Source: JAICQM01 sp963781555
GTDB taxonomy: Bacteria; Chloroflexota; Limnocylindria; QHBO01
Length of the DNA stretch: 64,000 nt
NCBI GenBank assembly: GCA_963781555.1
Contig: CAWAGB010000006.1
Span: 682,001-746,000 of the forward strand
Direction of reading: 5' to 3'
The position numbers were made by a program, and so were the translations under genes. The notes beneath the pieces were generated by a model, which saw only the letters and a program-made list of their open reading frames with translations, had not been told where the DNA came from and made no database searches. The first letter of the stretch is position 1. Each line of letters opens with the position of its first letter. Positions 8,062 through 16,439 of the stretch are shown here, in pieces.

Positions 8062-9221
8062 CGTCGTGCCAGGGCGGGACTTCGCTCGGCCAGGCGGGCC
8101 ACCAGCGCATCGGCGATGCGTCGCACGTCGCCGGAGATCGGCGCGTCCGGCGTACTGGTGACGAAGGGGATGCCCTCGTTGTTGGCGGAGATGACCAGGC
8201 GGCCGTCCGACACCACCTCGTAGTCGATGGGGGCGCCGAGCGCGGCCTCCACATCGGCCTTGTCGAATCCGCCGGCCGAGTCGGCGCGATTGAGGATGAT
8301 TGCCAGCTTCCTCGGCGGATAGCCGATGGCGCTGAACGTCTCGCCGGCCATCACCAGGCCGCGGATCGCCATGGAGTCGTAGGTCAACACCTGGAGCACG
8401 ATGTCGGCCGCGTCGAGGAAGACGAGCACGTCCTCCGACAGGGCGGGGCGCGTGTCGATGATCACGAACTCGTACTGCTTGCGCAGCATGCCCAGCACCT
8501 TCTCGATATCGCGCACGGTGACCATCTCGGCCATCTCCACCCGCGGCGGCGCCAGCAGGATATCGATGCCGGATGGATCGCGCCACATGATCTCGGTGAG
8601 GTCCGAATCGCGCACTCGATCGGTCGGCAGGTTGACGATGCTGGGTGCCACTGCCGGGACGCGGAGGAGGCCGCGGAGGTCACTGAACTGGAGCGAGCCG
8701 TCCACGAGGCATACCTTGTGCTCCTCGCCGAGCGATACGGCGAGCGCGACCGCCAGGTTGTACGCGAGGGTCGTGCGCCCGACACCGCCCTTCGGCGAGA
8801 AGAGGCTGATCATGAGCGAGCCGGCGCGCGACGCGGCCACGCCGCGCTCCTCGTGCACCTTGCGAATCATGGTCGTGAGGTCGAAGCCGGTGAACGGCAT
8901 CTTGAGAACGGCGTCCACGCCGCGCTCGACGTCCTCGCGCACGGGGTTCTGCGGGACGGTGAGCATGATCACGCCGACCTGCGGCTCGGAGCGGCGGATC
9001 GTCTCGGCCACGGCCTGGCCGCTGACCCGACCCTGGAGGAGCGCGTCCACGATGACCACATCGGGGCGATACTCCCCGACCGAGGCCACCGCGCGGTCGC
9101 CGGCGGTCACAACGTCGAGCATCTTGATCTGGGACTGGGCGGCAAGCAGCGACCGCATGTGCGACGCAACCTGCGGCACGTCTTCGATCACCAGCAGTCG
9201 GATCTGCTCTCCACCCACCAA
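8058..9221 (-). CDS. CpaE/TadZ-like protein: receiver-like domain plus MinD/ParA ATPase
   Basis: Residues 8-120 form a response-regulator receiver fold with the acidic pair (IED), the phospho-acceptor region VIVDALL and the conserved Lys in LKMPF. Residues 135-370 form a MinD/ParA-type ATPase with deviant Walker A KGGVGRTT and a VIIDTRP Walker B. This architecture is that of CpaE/TadZ, which localises Flp/Tad pilus machinery to the pole. No pilus gene lies nearby, so a pilus role is not shown. The start is TTG at 9221 or GTG at 9218; GGGGAAG just upstream serves either. Translationally coupled to murI. Confidence 0.8.
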   Translation of the reverse strand: MVGGEQIRLLVIEDVPQVASHMRSLLAAQSQIKMLDVVTAGDRAVASVGEYRPDVVIVDALLQGRVSGQAVAETIRRSEPQVGVIMLTVPQNPVREDVERGVDAVLKMPFTGFDLTTMIRKVHEERGVAASRAGSLMISLFSPKGGVGRTTLAYNLAVALAVSLGEEHKVCLVDGSLQFSDLRGLLRVPAVAPSIVNLPTDRVRDSDLTEIMWRDPSGIDILLAPPRVEMAEMVTVRDIEKVLGMLRKQYEFVIIDTRPALSEDVLVFLDAADIVLQVLTYDSMAIRGLVMAGETFSAIGYPPRKLAIILNRADSAGGFDKADVEAALGAPIDYEVVSDGRLVISANNEGIPFVTSTPDAPISGDVRRIADALVARLAERSPALARR

Positions 9222-9269
9222 GACTTCCCCTAGCGGCCGGGCATTGGTGCCGGCGAGTTCCCCTCCATC

Positions 9270-10085
9270 CTAGCGACGCGTGGCAACGACAATCCATCGC
9301 TCGCTGTCGACGGGGTCGAACGGCTCGAGATCGTACGACCCCCAGCGCAGCTCGGCCGTCAGGCCGGCCGCTTCGAGGATGGCATCCACGCCTTCGTACG
9401 ATGGATACCAGAGCCGGAACGTCGCAGGCAGCCGCGCGATCGTACCATCGGGTCCCACCATGTCCGTGATCGTCGAGTAGGCGACATGCAGGCCGTCGGG
9501 AAGCTCGCGCCGCAGGATCTGGGATCTGCGGACCACTCGCCCGGCCGGCGTGGCCCGTTCCCAATCGACGCTCAGGGCCAGGTCGCGATCGGGTGTCTGA
9601 GCAGGCCCAATGCTGTCGATGACCACCCATCCGCCGCGCGCCAGGAGGCCGCCCGCATCCTCGAGGGTGCGGATCGCCTCCTCGGGACCGGCCAGGTGCG
9701 GCAGGACGCCGGCGCAGACGATGAGCGAGAAGCCGTCGGGCGAACGGCGGACCGTGCTGCGAAGGGCGCGGATGTCCCCGTGGACAAGCTCGATCCTCCC
9801 TTGCGATGCAGCGGCAGCCAGCAGCGCGTCGGCGCCAATGCGGGTGCGCGCGCGGGCCAGCAGGTCGGACGAGCCATCCACCGCGGTCAGGTGCGTGGCG
9901 CCTCCCTCGAGGAGCGGCCGCAGCAGCCGGCCGGACCCGCATCCGACGTCCAGCATCGGCCCGGGGTGACGCGCCGCGAGCTCCCGCCAGAACGGCATGT
10001 CGTCGGCGATGTCATCGTGCTCGAGGTCATACAGCTCCGCCAGGCGCGCCGGGTCCGACCCGTGGCCGGCGAAGATGTCGCTCAC
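9270..10085 (-). CDS. SAM-dependent methyltransferase, class I
   Basis: A 271-residue methyltransferase with motif I LDVGCGSGR (about residue 40), an acidic motif II (AVDGS), a VHGDI motif III and a GGWVVID motif. The C-terminal half has the beta-rich insert and SYEG segment seen in small-molecule methyltransferases. The GTG start at 10085 overlaps the TGA of the upstream membrane protein gene (GTGA). The substrate cannot be told from the sequence. Confidence 0.85.
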   Translation of the reverse strand: MSDIFAGHGSDPARLAELYDLEHDDIADDMPFWRELAARHPGPMLDVGCGSGRLLRPLLEGGATHLTAVDGSSDLLARARTRIGADALLAAAASQGRIELVHGDIRALRSTVRRSPDGFSLIVCAGVLPHLAGPEEAIRTLEDAGGLLARGGWVVIDSIGPAQTPDRDLALSVDWERATPAGRVVRRSQILRRELPDGLHVAYSTITDMVGPDGTIARLPATFRLWYPSYEGVDAILEAAGLTAELRWGSYDLEPFDPVDSERWIVVATRR

Positions 10086-10486
10086 GCCAGGTCGACGTTC
10101 CGGGCCGCGAACCACTCGATCCCGACGGCCGCGATGATCACGAACAGCGCGATCGGCGGCGTGAGCGCACCACCCAGACGCAAGCCCGCGAGCACCGCCA
10201 CTGCGGCCGCCACGAGCGCTCCGCGGCGGCCAGCCCGCCACCATGCGCCGCGGTACACGATGCGCCGCCGCGCCAGCACCTCGGCGAGGAACGCGAACGG
10301 CGCGACCAGCAGGCCGACCGTCACCGCGGTGAGCACCACCACGATGGTGCGGTTCGCGGCCGCGGCCGCGCACGGCTGGCCGGGCAGCTCAGCCGGGCAC
10401 AGCCGCGAGGCCACGACCAGCAAGATCACGCCTGCGAGCACGGCGAGCAGGAACAGCGCGGCGACGGTGATCCGATGGCGGCCCAC
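10082..10486 (-). CDS. Small integral membrane protein, unknown function
   Basis: A 134-residue protein with about four hydrophobic segments (near residues 8-27, 46-70, 88-106 and 108-127) joined by short Arg-rich loops that predict the cytoplasmic side. One periplasmic-type loop carries a Cys pair (residues about 30 and 39). I do not recognise a family. It is overlapped by the downstream methyltransferase gene and preceded by the helicase-nuclease gene at a distance of 35 bases, so it is probably co-transcribed. Confidence 0.75.
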   Translation of the reverse strand: MGRHRITVAALFLLAVLAGVILLVVASRLCPAELPGQPCAAAAANRTIVVVLTAVTVGLLVAPFAFLAEVLARRRIVYRGAWWRAGRRGALVAAAVAVLAGLRLGGALTPPIALFVIIAAVGIEWFAARNVDLA

Positions 10487-10521
10487 TCAGGGGCTCACCG
10501 GGAGGACGCCGGAGTCCGCGG

Positions 10522-13500
10522 TCATGATCGCGCCGCGTCCGGGCAGATCTCGCGATACGGGCAGAACCCGCAGCGCATGGCGCCCGGCGTGGCCTCGAAA
10601 CGGCCGGCGCGAATTCCCGTGGCGGCAGTGGTGACCGCCTCTGCTGCCTTGGCGAGGCGTTTCGGACTGGGCGTCGAGCGACCGACGATCCCCGACTCCA
10701 GGAAATGGAGCGATAGCTCGGTGGGGAGGCGTCCGTGCTGCGCCTCGTACGCCATGGCGTAGATGGAAAGCTGCAGGGAGTCGCGCGACCGGCGGTTGGC
10801 GGTGGCCGGGTCGCGCACGTCGCTGGACTTGTAGTCGGTGATGGTGACGTCTCCGGTGGCGGACTCGTCGACCCGGTCGTAGCGACCTCGCACACGGTCG
10901 CGACCCAGCAGGACGGAGAACTCCTGCTCGACGCCGGTCGGGCGTGCCGGATCACCCTGCTGCTCGTTCCAGAAGCGGTCGAGGGCCGCGTGGCCGCTTG
11001 CGCGGCGCGCCTCCTCGTGGGCACGGGTGAGGAAGCCGACCGATTCCCAGTCGGCGTCGAATGCGGCGTGCAGGTCCTCGCGGCTCATGGCCTGGCCGGC
11101 CATCTGGCGGCGGTGGAAGGCTTGCACCGCCGCGTGGAGCGCGCGCCCGTAGACGAGCTGGTGGCTGGGTGGCGTCGGGATGCGAATCACGTGGCCGAAG
11201 CGATAGCGAGCCGGGCACTCGAGGTAGTCGTTGACCTGTCCATACGAGAGGAGCAGCGGCTTGTCGTCCAGGCGTGGCGGTGCGGACGCCACGGGTTCGC
11301 GCGCCGGCTGCTCGTGCCGGCCGATCCGCTCGAGCAGGTCCGGCCGCAGTGCCTCGAGCGGCGTGGAAGGCGGCAGGTCGAGCGCCTCGAGCACGAACGG
11401 GCTCATGCGCCGCGACCGGCGGCCCCCGTAGTCCGCGGCCCAGCTCAGCACGAGCTCCTCGCGGGCGCGGGTGACTCCCACGTAGAACAGGCGGCGCTCT
11501 TCGGCCAGATGCTGCTCATCGGTCGGGACGACATCCCGCACGACATCCCCGGGCAGGTCCAACGCGTCGCCACGCGCCCGGGTCGGGAAGCGATCCTCGA
11601 CGAGGCCGACCATGTAGACGACCGGGAACTCGAGGCCCTTGGCCTTGTGGTACGTCAGGACGTGGACCGCGTCGCCCTCCTCGGGGCCTGCGTCCGCGGT
11701 GGCGGGATCGTCCCCGGCCTCGATGAGCGTGTCGAGCTGGGCGACGAGGAATGGCAACCGGTCGTCGCGCAGCAGGGACGACTGGCGGCGCACGATCTCG
11801 AAGAAGCGGGCAACGTTCTGGAGGCGCTCATCGCCCGTCTCGCGTGCCTCCGCGGCGAGGCGGCCGAGCCACCCGGAGCCGGCAATGAAGTGGTACAGCA
11901 GCTCCCCGCAGGTTCGCTCCGTGGCCAGCGACCGATGCTGGTCGATGGCCGCCAGGAGTCGCTCCACGACCTCGCGCGCGCCGCGCCCGAACGGCGAGCC
12001 GGCGGGATGCTCGACCGCTTCGCGGAGTGATAGCTCGAGTGGGGTGCGACGGCGCGAAGCGCGATTGAGCGCCACCGTGACGTCCTCGGACGCGAGGCCG
12101 AAGATCTCGCTGGTCGCGAGGTCGTAGCAGCTGACAGAGTCGTCTGGGTCGTTGACCACGCGCAGGAACGAGACGAGGACGCGCACCTCTGGCTGCTGGT
12201 AGAGGCCGGCAGTGCCACTGAAGCGCCATGGGATGCGGGCCATGTTGAGGGCGCGCAGATAGGGGTCCGCATCCCGGTTGCCGCGCACCAGCACGGCGTG
12301 CTCGCCCGCTCGGCGGCCGCTGGCGATGGATGCCCCGATTGCCGACCCCACCGCGTCCGCCTCGTCTGAGCCGGTCGCGTGGCCGAGCAGCTCGATGGCA
12401 CCTCGATCGGGCGCGGGGCGTCGGAAGGTGGTGCGTGCCCGGAGGCGCTTGTCGATTCCCTCGCGCGCCTCGAGACGGTGCGGGTTGTTGTGCTGGATCA
12501 TCCGGTGCGCCGCATCGAGGATCTCCTGGCGGCTGCGGAAGTTGTCGACGAGGACGATGGAGCGCGCCTTCGGATAGGCCTCGCGGAAGGTGAGGATGTT
12601 TCCGAGCGCGGCGCCGCGGAACCGATAGATGCTCTGGTCGTCGTCGCCGACCACGGTGACGTTGGCACGCGGCCCGCCGGCGAGCAGCTGGACGAGCTCG
12701 AACTGGGCATGGTTGGTGTCCTGGAACTCGTCGACCAGGAGGTAGCGAAACCGCCGCTGCTCCTCCGCCAGGACGGCCGGGTGCTCTCTCAGCAGGCGGA
12801 GAGCGAGTGTCACCTGGTCGCCGAAGTCGAGCCGGTCGTTGGCGCGCATCAGCGCCTCGTAGGCCGCGTAGCAGTCCGCCAGCTCCGACTGGCGGGCAGC
12901 GCGGTCCGCGAGCTCCGCGTCGTCGGGAGCCGCGCCCGCGGCGGCGCGGAGACGGTCCGCGGCCGCACGGTACGCGGCGGGCGAGACGTCCTCATCCCGC
13001 GCGCGGCTGAAGAGCGTCACCAGGCCGGAGAGGAATCGGGTCGGGTCGCCGAGCGGGCGGTATCGGTCCAGCGGCAGGTCGAAGAGGTGCTCGCGCAGGA
13101 AGATCACCTGCTCGCTGCGCGACAGCACAGTCGAGCGGTCCGACAGGCCGGCCTCCAGGGCGTGCTCGCGCAGGAGGCGATCACCGAACGCATGGAACGT
13201 GGAGATGACGGCGTCCGTGTAGCCGTACGGGACCAGCTGGTCCACCCGCTCGGTCATTTCGGCGGCGGCACGGTCCGTGAAGGTGAGTGCCAGGATCTCG
13301 GAGGGCTCGGCGCGCTTCTCCGCGATGAGCCAGGCGATGCGCCGAGTGATGACCGTCGTCTTGCCGGTCCCCGCCCCGGCAACGATCAGCAGGGGGCCCT
13401 CACCGTGGGTGACCGCCTTGCGCTGGCGGGGCGTCAGGTCGGCGAGGAGCGGCGGCTGGAGGCGGAGCAGCGGCCGTCGCGGGCGCGGCGGCGGGGCGAC

Positions 13501-13581
13501 CAGCTCCTCGAATATGGGGATCTGGTTCGGGGATGGGACGACCGACGGCACGTCGTCGATGGTAGCGGCTGACCGGGACAT
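10522..13581 (-). CDS. UvrD/RecB-like ATP-dependent helicase with C-terminal PD-(D/E)XK Fe-S nuclease
   Basis: A 1019-residue protein. An SF1A helicase motor begins with Walker A GAGTGKTT (about residue 69), followed by DEFQDTN (Walker B), GDDDQSIYRFRG and the motif VI segment VTRAREEL. The last 270 residues form a RecB-family nuclease with GRYDRVD, TDYKSS (catalytic D..DxK) and QLSIYA. A lone Cys before the nuclease (YLECPARY) and a terminal CxxCxxxxxC complete the four-Cys [4Fe-4S] arrangement of AddB/AdnB-type nucleases. Such fusions act in double-strand break end resection. AdnA/AdnB, UvrD2-like or a stand-alone repair nuclease are alternatives; no partner subunit is next to it. Confidence 0.85.
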   Translation of the reverse strand: MSRSAATIDDVPSVVPSPNQIPIFEELVAPPPRPRRPLLRLQPPLLADLTPRQRKAVTHGEGPLLIVAGAGTGKTTVITRRIAWLIAEKRAEPSEILALTFTDRAAAEMTERVDQLVPYGYTDAVISTFHAFGDRLLREHALEAGLSDRSTVLSRSEQVIFLREHLFDLPLDRYRPLGDPTRFLSGLVTLFSRARDEDVSPAAYRAAADRLRAAAGAAPDDAELADRAARQSELADCYAAYEALMRANDRLDFGDQVTLALRLLREHPAVLAEEQRRFRYLLVDEFQDTNHAQFELVQLLAGGPRANVTVVGDDDQSIYRFRGAALGNILTFREAYPKARSIVLVDNFRSRQEILDAAHRMIQHNNPHRLEAREGIDKRLRARTTFRRPAPDRGAIELLGHATGSDEADAVGSAIGASIASGRRAGEHAVLVRGNRDADPYLRALNMARIPWRFSGTAGLYQQPEVRVLVSFLRVVNDPDDSVSCYDLATSEIFGLASEDVTVALNRASRRRTPLELSLREAVEHPAGSPFGRGAREVVERLLAAIDQHRSLATERTCGELLYHFIAGSGWLGRLAAEARETGDERLQNVARFFEIVRRQSSLLRDDRLPFLVAQLDTLIEAGDDPATADAGPEEGDAVHVLTYHKAKGLEFPVVYMVGLVEDRFPTRARGDALDLPGDVVRDVVPTDEQHLAEERRLFYVGVTRAREELVLSWAADYGGRRSRRMSPFVLEALDLPPSTPLEALRPDLLERIGRHEQPAREPVASAPPRLDDKPLLLSYGQVNDYLECPARYRFGHVIRIPTPPSHQLVYGRALHAAVQAFHRRQMAGQAMSREDLHAAFDADWESVGFLTRAHEEARRASGHAALDRFWNEQQGDPARPTGVEQEFSVLLGRDRVRGRYDRVDESATGDVTITDYKSSDVRDPATANRRSRDSLQLSIYAMAYEAQHGRLPTELSLHFLESGIVGRSTPSPKRLAKAAEAVTTAATGIRAGRFEATPGAMRCGFCPYREICPDAARS

Positions 13582-13600
13582 GCCGTCAGCCTCCCGGGTG

Positions 13601-13625
13601 GATGCGACAGCTCGGCTGTCGCATC
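13601..13625. repeat. Perfect inverted repeat (10-bp stem, 5-nt loop) between SelB-like and helicase genes
   Basis: GATGCGACAG and its exact complement flank a CTCGG loop. It lies 3 bases after the SelB-like stop and 20 bases before the helicase start. There is no T-run, so it is not a classical terminator; it may be an mRNA stabiliser, processing site or operator. Confidence 0.6.
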
Positions 13626-13628
13626 GGT

Positions 13629-14264
13629 TCAGGAAGTGTGACGGCGGCGCTCGGCGGTGCGGTATTGAATGAGTGCCTCGGCATGGCGGCGCGAGGTGCG
13701 GAGCTCGTCCCTCACCCGACCCACGCTCAACCGCCCGGACTTGCCGAGCGACTCCAGGCGAGCACGGAGGGTCTCGTACAGGTCCCGCGGGTAGTCGATC
13801 CCCGGCGCCACCGCGACCAGCTCACCAGACCCGCGGAGCTGCTCGATGACGGTCGGCGGGATGCCCAACCGCGCGGCGGGACCGTCAAGGCGCGGCGGGT
13901 TGGCGCCGGCGGCACGCAGCCCGTCCAGCAGCTGATCGACCCGCTCGCGCATCGCGTGGTCCAGGACGGGCTCATGATCCGGCAGCCGCACGCGCCGCCC
14001 CTCCCCGAGCAGGGCGCCGTCGGCAACCAGGACATCCACCAGCTCACGCAGCGCCGCATCGTCGAGGGCCAGATGCCCGCCGCCGCGGTGCGAAGCCGGC
14101 AGCCGCTCGGATCGGTCGGCCCGCACCTCGTTGAGCACGGCATCCACCCGGAAGTCGGCGCGCAGCGGCTCGCGTCGATGCAGGCGTCGTGCTGCCAGCA
14201 GGATGCGGCGACGAGCCAGCGCCCGCATGGCGTCGAGCTCGGCGCCCGGACCAGGCCCGGTCAT
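13629..14264 (-). CDS. Stand-alone SelB C-terminal winged-helix-like protein
   Basis: The 211-residue product resembles the tandem winged helices at the C-terminus of the selenocysteine elongation factor SelB: an RRLHRREPLR segment, a GALLGEGRRVRLPDH wing, a second helix-turn-helix and a final RLSVGRVRDELRTSRRHAEAL segment, the typical SelB WH4 pattern. It ends about ten residues earlier than a normal SelB. No EF-Tu-like GTPase domain is present, and the gene upstream is DUF4446. It could be a remnant of selB, a split SelB whose GTPase is elsewhere, or a repurposed RNA/DNA-binding protein. Start ATG 14264 lies 3 bases after the DUF4446 stop. Confidence 0.6.
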   Translation of the reverse strand: MTGPGPGAELDAMRALARRRILLAARRLHRREPLRADFRVDAVLNEVRADRSERLPASHRGGGHLALDDAALRELVDVLVADGALLGEGRRVRLPDHEPVLDHAMRERVDQLLDGLRAAGANPPRLDGPAARLGIPPTVIEQLRGSGELVAVAPGIDYPRDLYETLRARLESLGKSGRLSVGRVRDELRTSRRHAEALIQYRTAERRRHTS

Positions 14265-14267
14265 CGG

Positions 14268-14789
14268 TCAGTCGTTGCCGGGAAGGGGCGCCGTACCCTC
14301 GACCGCGATTCGGATCGCCTGGGCCTCCTCGTCGGAGAGGTTGTGGCGGCTCGCCGCGTTCTCGACCGGCTTGGCGAAGACACGGGTGTAGTTGCGACCG
14401 TGAAGGCTCGAGAGGACCACCCCGTCGCGCCGGTCGTCGAGCACCGCGATGGCGAAGCTCTGGTCGCCGCCGGTGTCCTCGAACGGGTTGAAGCGCACCA
14501 TCCCGATGTGCTGGAGCGCGCCGCGCGTGCGCCGCTCGAGGTAGGTCTGGAGGTCGTTCACCTCGTCGAGCCGATGCGCGATCTGGTCCACCCGACCGAT
14601 GTGACCCTCCAGCACCTGCCCGAGACTCCCGCCCTCGGCGCCACGCACGAGCGCGCGATACGCCCGCAGGGCACGCCCCAGCCGCACCGCCAGGACGATC
14701 ACCGTGATCAGCAGGACGAGCAGGACGAGGGCGAGGCCACCCACGGTCAGTGCGAGGTTGTCCGATACGAGTCGGTTGAGTTCGGCCAT
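14268..14789 (-). CDS. DUF4446 family membrane-anchored protein
   Basis: A 173-residue product with one N-terminal membrane helix (about residues 13-36), a helical stalk and the conserved core VRFNPFEDTGGDQSF, VVLSSLHGR and VFAKPVE, which define DUF4446. Function is unknown; the family is common in Firmicutes, Actinobacteria and Chloroflexota. ATG 14789 is selected because the first residues lead straight into the membrane helix and TATGAT lies 9 bases upstream. It is the first gene of the minus-strand run. Confidence 0.9.
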   Translation of the reverse strand: MAELNRLVSDNLALTVGGLALVLLVLLITVIVLAVRLGRALRAYRALVRGAEGGSLGQVLEGHIGRVDQIAHRLDEVNDLQTYLERRTRGALQHIGMVRFNPFEDTGGDQSFAIAVLDDRRDGVVLSSLHGRNYTRVFAKPVENAASRHNLSDEEAQAIRIAVEGTAPLPGND

Positions 14790-14798
14790 CGGCGCGGT

Positions 14799-14804
14799 AT
14801 CATA
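14799..14804 (-). promoter_or_regulatory. -10 box of leaderless promoter for DUF4446 gene, inside a small palindrome
   Basis: GGTATGAT ends 9 bases before ATG 14789. It lies in the palindrome CGGTATCATACCG, so a TATCAT is also presented on the plus strand toward the divergent gene at 14884. Confidence 0.5.
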
Positions 14805-14883
14805 CCGTCCCCGATCGGCCACCCGGCCGCGGGAGCGCGCGCGCTGGCGCGCCACCGGACGACGACACACGCGAAAGGGACCG

Positions 14884-15252
14884 ATGGCCAAGCGAGGAGG
14901 CAAGGCGGCAACCCGCCGACAACGTCAGCGAGCGACGGCCCGCCCGGCCGCCCCACGACCTGCTGCCGCCCCGGCGCCCGTGCCGACCACCTCGACCGGC
15001 GCCGAAGCCACCGCCGTCACCCCGGTCGCCTCGACTCCCGCCGCCGCCATCCCGACCACCCCGCGCAAGGCACGTCCTGCGGTCGGCAGCGGCCTCGCCG
15101 GCTCCTCGCGGCTCACCGAGAAGGCGATGGCCGAGTACCACTACGTGCGCATGGACCTGCGTAACATCGGGGTCCTGTCACTGGTGCTGCTGGTGCTGCT
15201 CGGCGTCGCCTACGTGATCGTCAACGTGCTGGGAATCGGCAAGCAGATCTGA
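14884..15252 (+). CDS. Small single-pass membrane protein with basic Ala/Pro-rich N-terminus
   Basis: A 122-residue product. Residues 1-75 are Lys/Arg then Ala/Pro/Thr-rich and probably disordered. Residues about 97-116 (SLVLLVLLGVAYVIVNVLG) form one membrane helix, and the C-terminus is short. The ATG at 14884 has an AAAGGGA SD about 4 bases upstream. The basic N-terminus suggests a cytoplasmic tail. I know no function for it. Confidence 0.7.
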   Translation: MAKRGGKAATRRQRQRATARPAAPRPAAAPAPVPTTSTGAEATAVTPVASTPAAAIPTTPRKARPAVGSGLAGSSRLTEKAMAEYHYVRMDLRNIGVLSLVLLVLLGVAYVIVNVLGIGKQI

Positions 15253-15274
15253 GGCGGCCTCCCTCGGAAAGCGC

Positions 15275-16378
15275 TCAGACGGTCCTCAGCTCGGGACGCA
15301 GCTCTCGACCCAGCATCCGACCCAGGCGCGCGACTTCCCGCGCCAGCCCCTCGCGCGGCACCGTGCCCGCCTCGGCGAACCAGCTGACAGCCACATTCTC
15401 TCCCTTCAGCGCCCACGTGCCGGCGACGACGCCGCCCGCCACGACCAGCGCCGCCTGGCGGCTTACCACGCTCCTGCGTGCCGGCGGGAGGATGTGCGCG
15501 TCCGCGCTGCCGGGTCCCATCACCCATTGGTCGAAGGCGGGCAAGAGGCGCACGGCATCGCTGGGCGGGGTTGCGTTCAGGTCGTCGACATCCTCCCGCA
15601 GGATGTGGGCGACGTCGCCATCGATCTCGATCGTCACCATCCGGTCACCGAGACCGGCGAGCCACGACGCCACGCGGCGACGGCCGGCGCCGAGCCCATC
15701 GGTCAGCCAGTGGTGGACGTTGGCGGCGGTCGCAGGCCCGTAGGCGCGGAGGTAGGCCGTGACGGCGCGCGGCCCTGCCTCATCCAGCTCCAGGAGTCCC
15801 GTCCATCCGGGAGTCCCGTCCAGCGCCTGGAAGGTGCTCCGCCCGTCGCGCGGGGGGCCGAAGCTCATGACGCCCTGCCAGCACAGTGGCTTGAGGAAGG
15901 TGCCGGCGTCATCGGCGAAGGCGAAGGAGAGGTGGCGGAAGCGCCGCTGGGCGGTGACCGCGGCGCCCAGCTCGGCCCGGGTCAGCGGCCGGTCGGCGAG
16001 TGCCCCGCGGACCACCGCGCGAAGGTCGGCCCAGTCCTCGGGCGCGACATGGTAGTAGTCCTGCCAGCTCGGCAGCTCCCACATGCGGCTGGCCCCGCGC
16101 AGAGCGAGGATCGCGCTGGCCTGCTCCGGCGTCATGAGGTGCACCGCGCCGCGGAAGGCGAAGGTCCTGATGATCCGACCCTCGGCGAGGGCCGTCGCCA
16201 CCTCCCCGGGCCGGGAGGTCTCGCGGCGCACCCGGACGGCGAGCTCGGCGGACTCCTCCGGCGACGCGGGCAGGGCGCCCAGGCGATCCACCACCTCAGC
16301 CACCGAGGCAGATCCGATCGGCTCGAGGAACTGGCGCCGGAGACGCCACGCGAGCGCCTGCGCCCAGGTAACGGACAT
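15275..16378 (-). CDS. Winged-helix DNA-binding domain protein, AlkX/YcaQ-like (HTH_42)
   Basis: A 367-residue protein of the HTH_42 (PF06224) family. The features seen are the N-terminal ALAWRLRRQFL helix, the GAVHLM strand, the wing and the late PAFDQWVMG and ARRSVVSRQAALVVAGGVVAGTW segments. Relatives include DNA glycosylases such as AlkX/YcaQ that unhook interstrand cross-links, and many uncharacterised wHTH proteins. The catalytic QxQ motif of AlkX-type enzymes is not obvious here, so I do not claim glycosylase activity. It is monocistronic, with a leaderless-type -10 upstream. Confidence 0.75.
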   Translation of the reverse strand: MSVTWAQALAWRLRRQFLEPIGSASVAEVVDRLGALPASPEESAELAVRVRRETSRPGEVATALAEGRIIRTFAFRGAVHLMTPEQASAILALRGASRMWELPSWQDYYHVAPEDWADLRAVVRGALADRPLTRAELGAAVTAQRRFRHLSFAFADDAGTFLKPLCWQGVMSFGPPRDGRSTFQALDGTPGWTGLLELDEAGPRAVTAYLRAYGPATAANVHHWLTDGLGAGRRRVASWLAGLGDRMVTIEIDGDVAHILREDVDDLNATPPSDAVRLLPAFDQWVMGPGSADAHILPPARRSVVSRQAALVVAGGVVAGTWALKGENVAVSWFAEAGTVPREGLAREVARLGRMLGRELRPELRTV

Positions 16379-16384
16379 GCCGCC

Positions 16385-16390
16385 ACCTTA
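16385..16390 (-). promoter_or_regulatory. -10 box of leaderless promoter for HTH_42 gene
   Basis: GGTAAGGT ends 6 bases before ATG 16378. Confidence 0.4.
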
Positions 16391-16439
16391 CCGCCCGATA
16401 TGCCGTCCGATGTCAGGTAGGCCGATACCGCAGAGTCTG

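Noticed and set aside
13629..14264. Selenocysteine decoding in the window
   Set aside because: Only the SelB-like winged-helix protein is present; I saw no in-frame TGA within a known selenoprotein and no tRNA-Sec.
15240..15290. TCTGAG...CTCAGA inverted repeat between convergent genes considered as a terminator
   Set aside because: The stem is only 6 bp with a loop of over 20 bases and no T-run on either strand.
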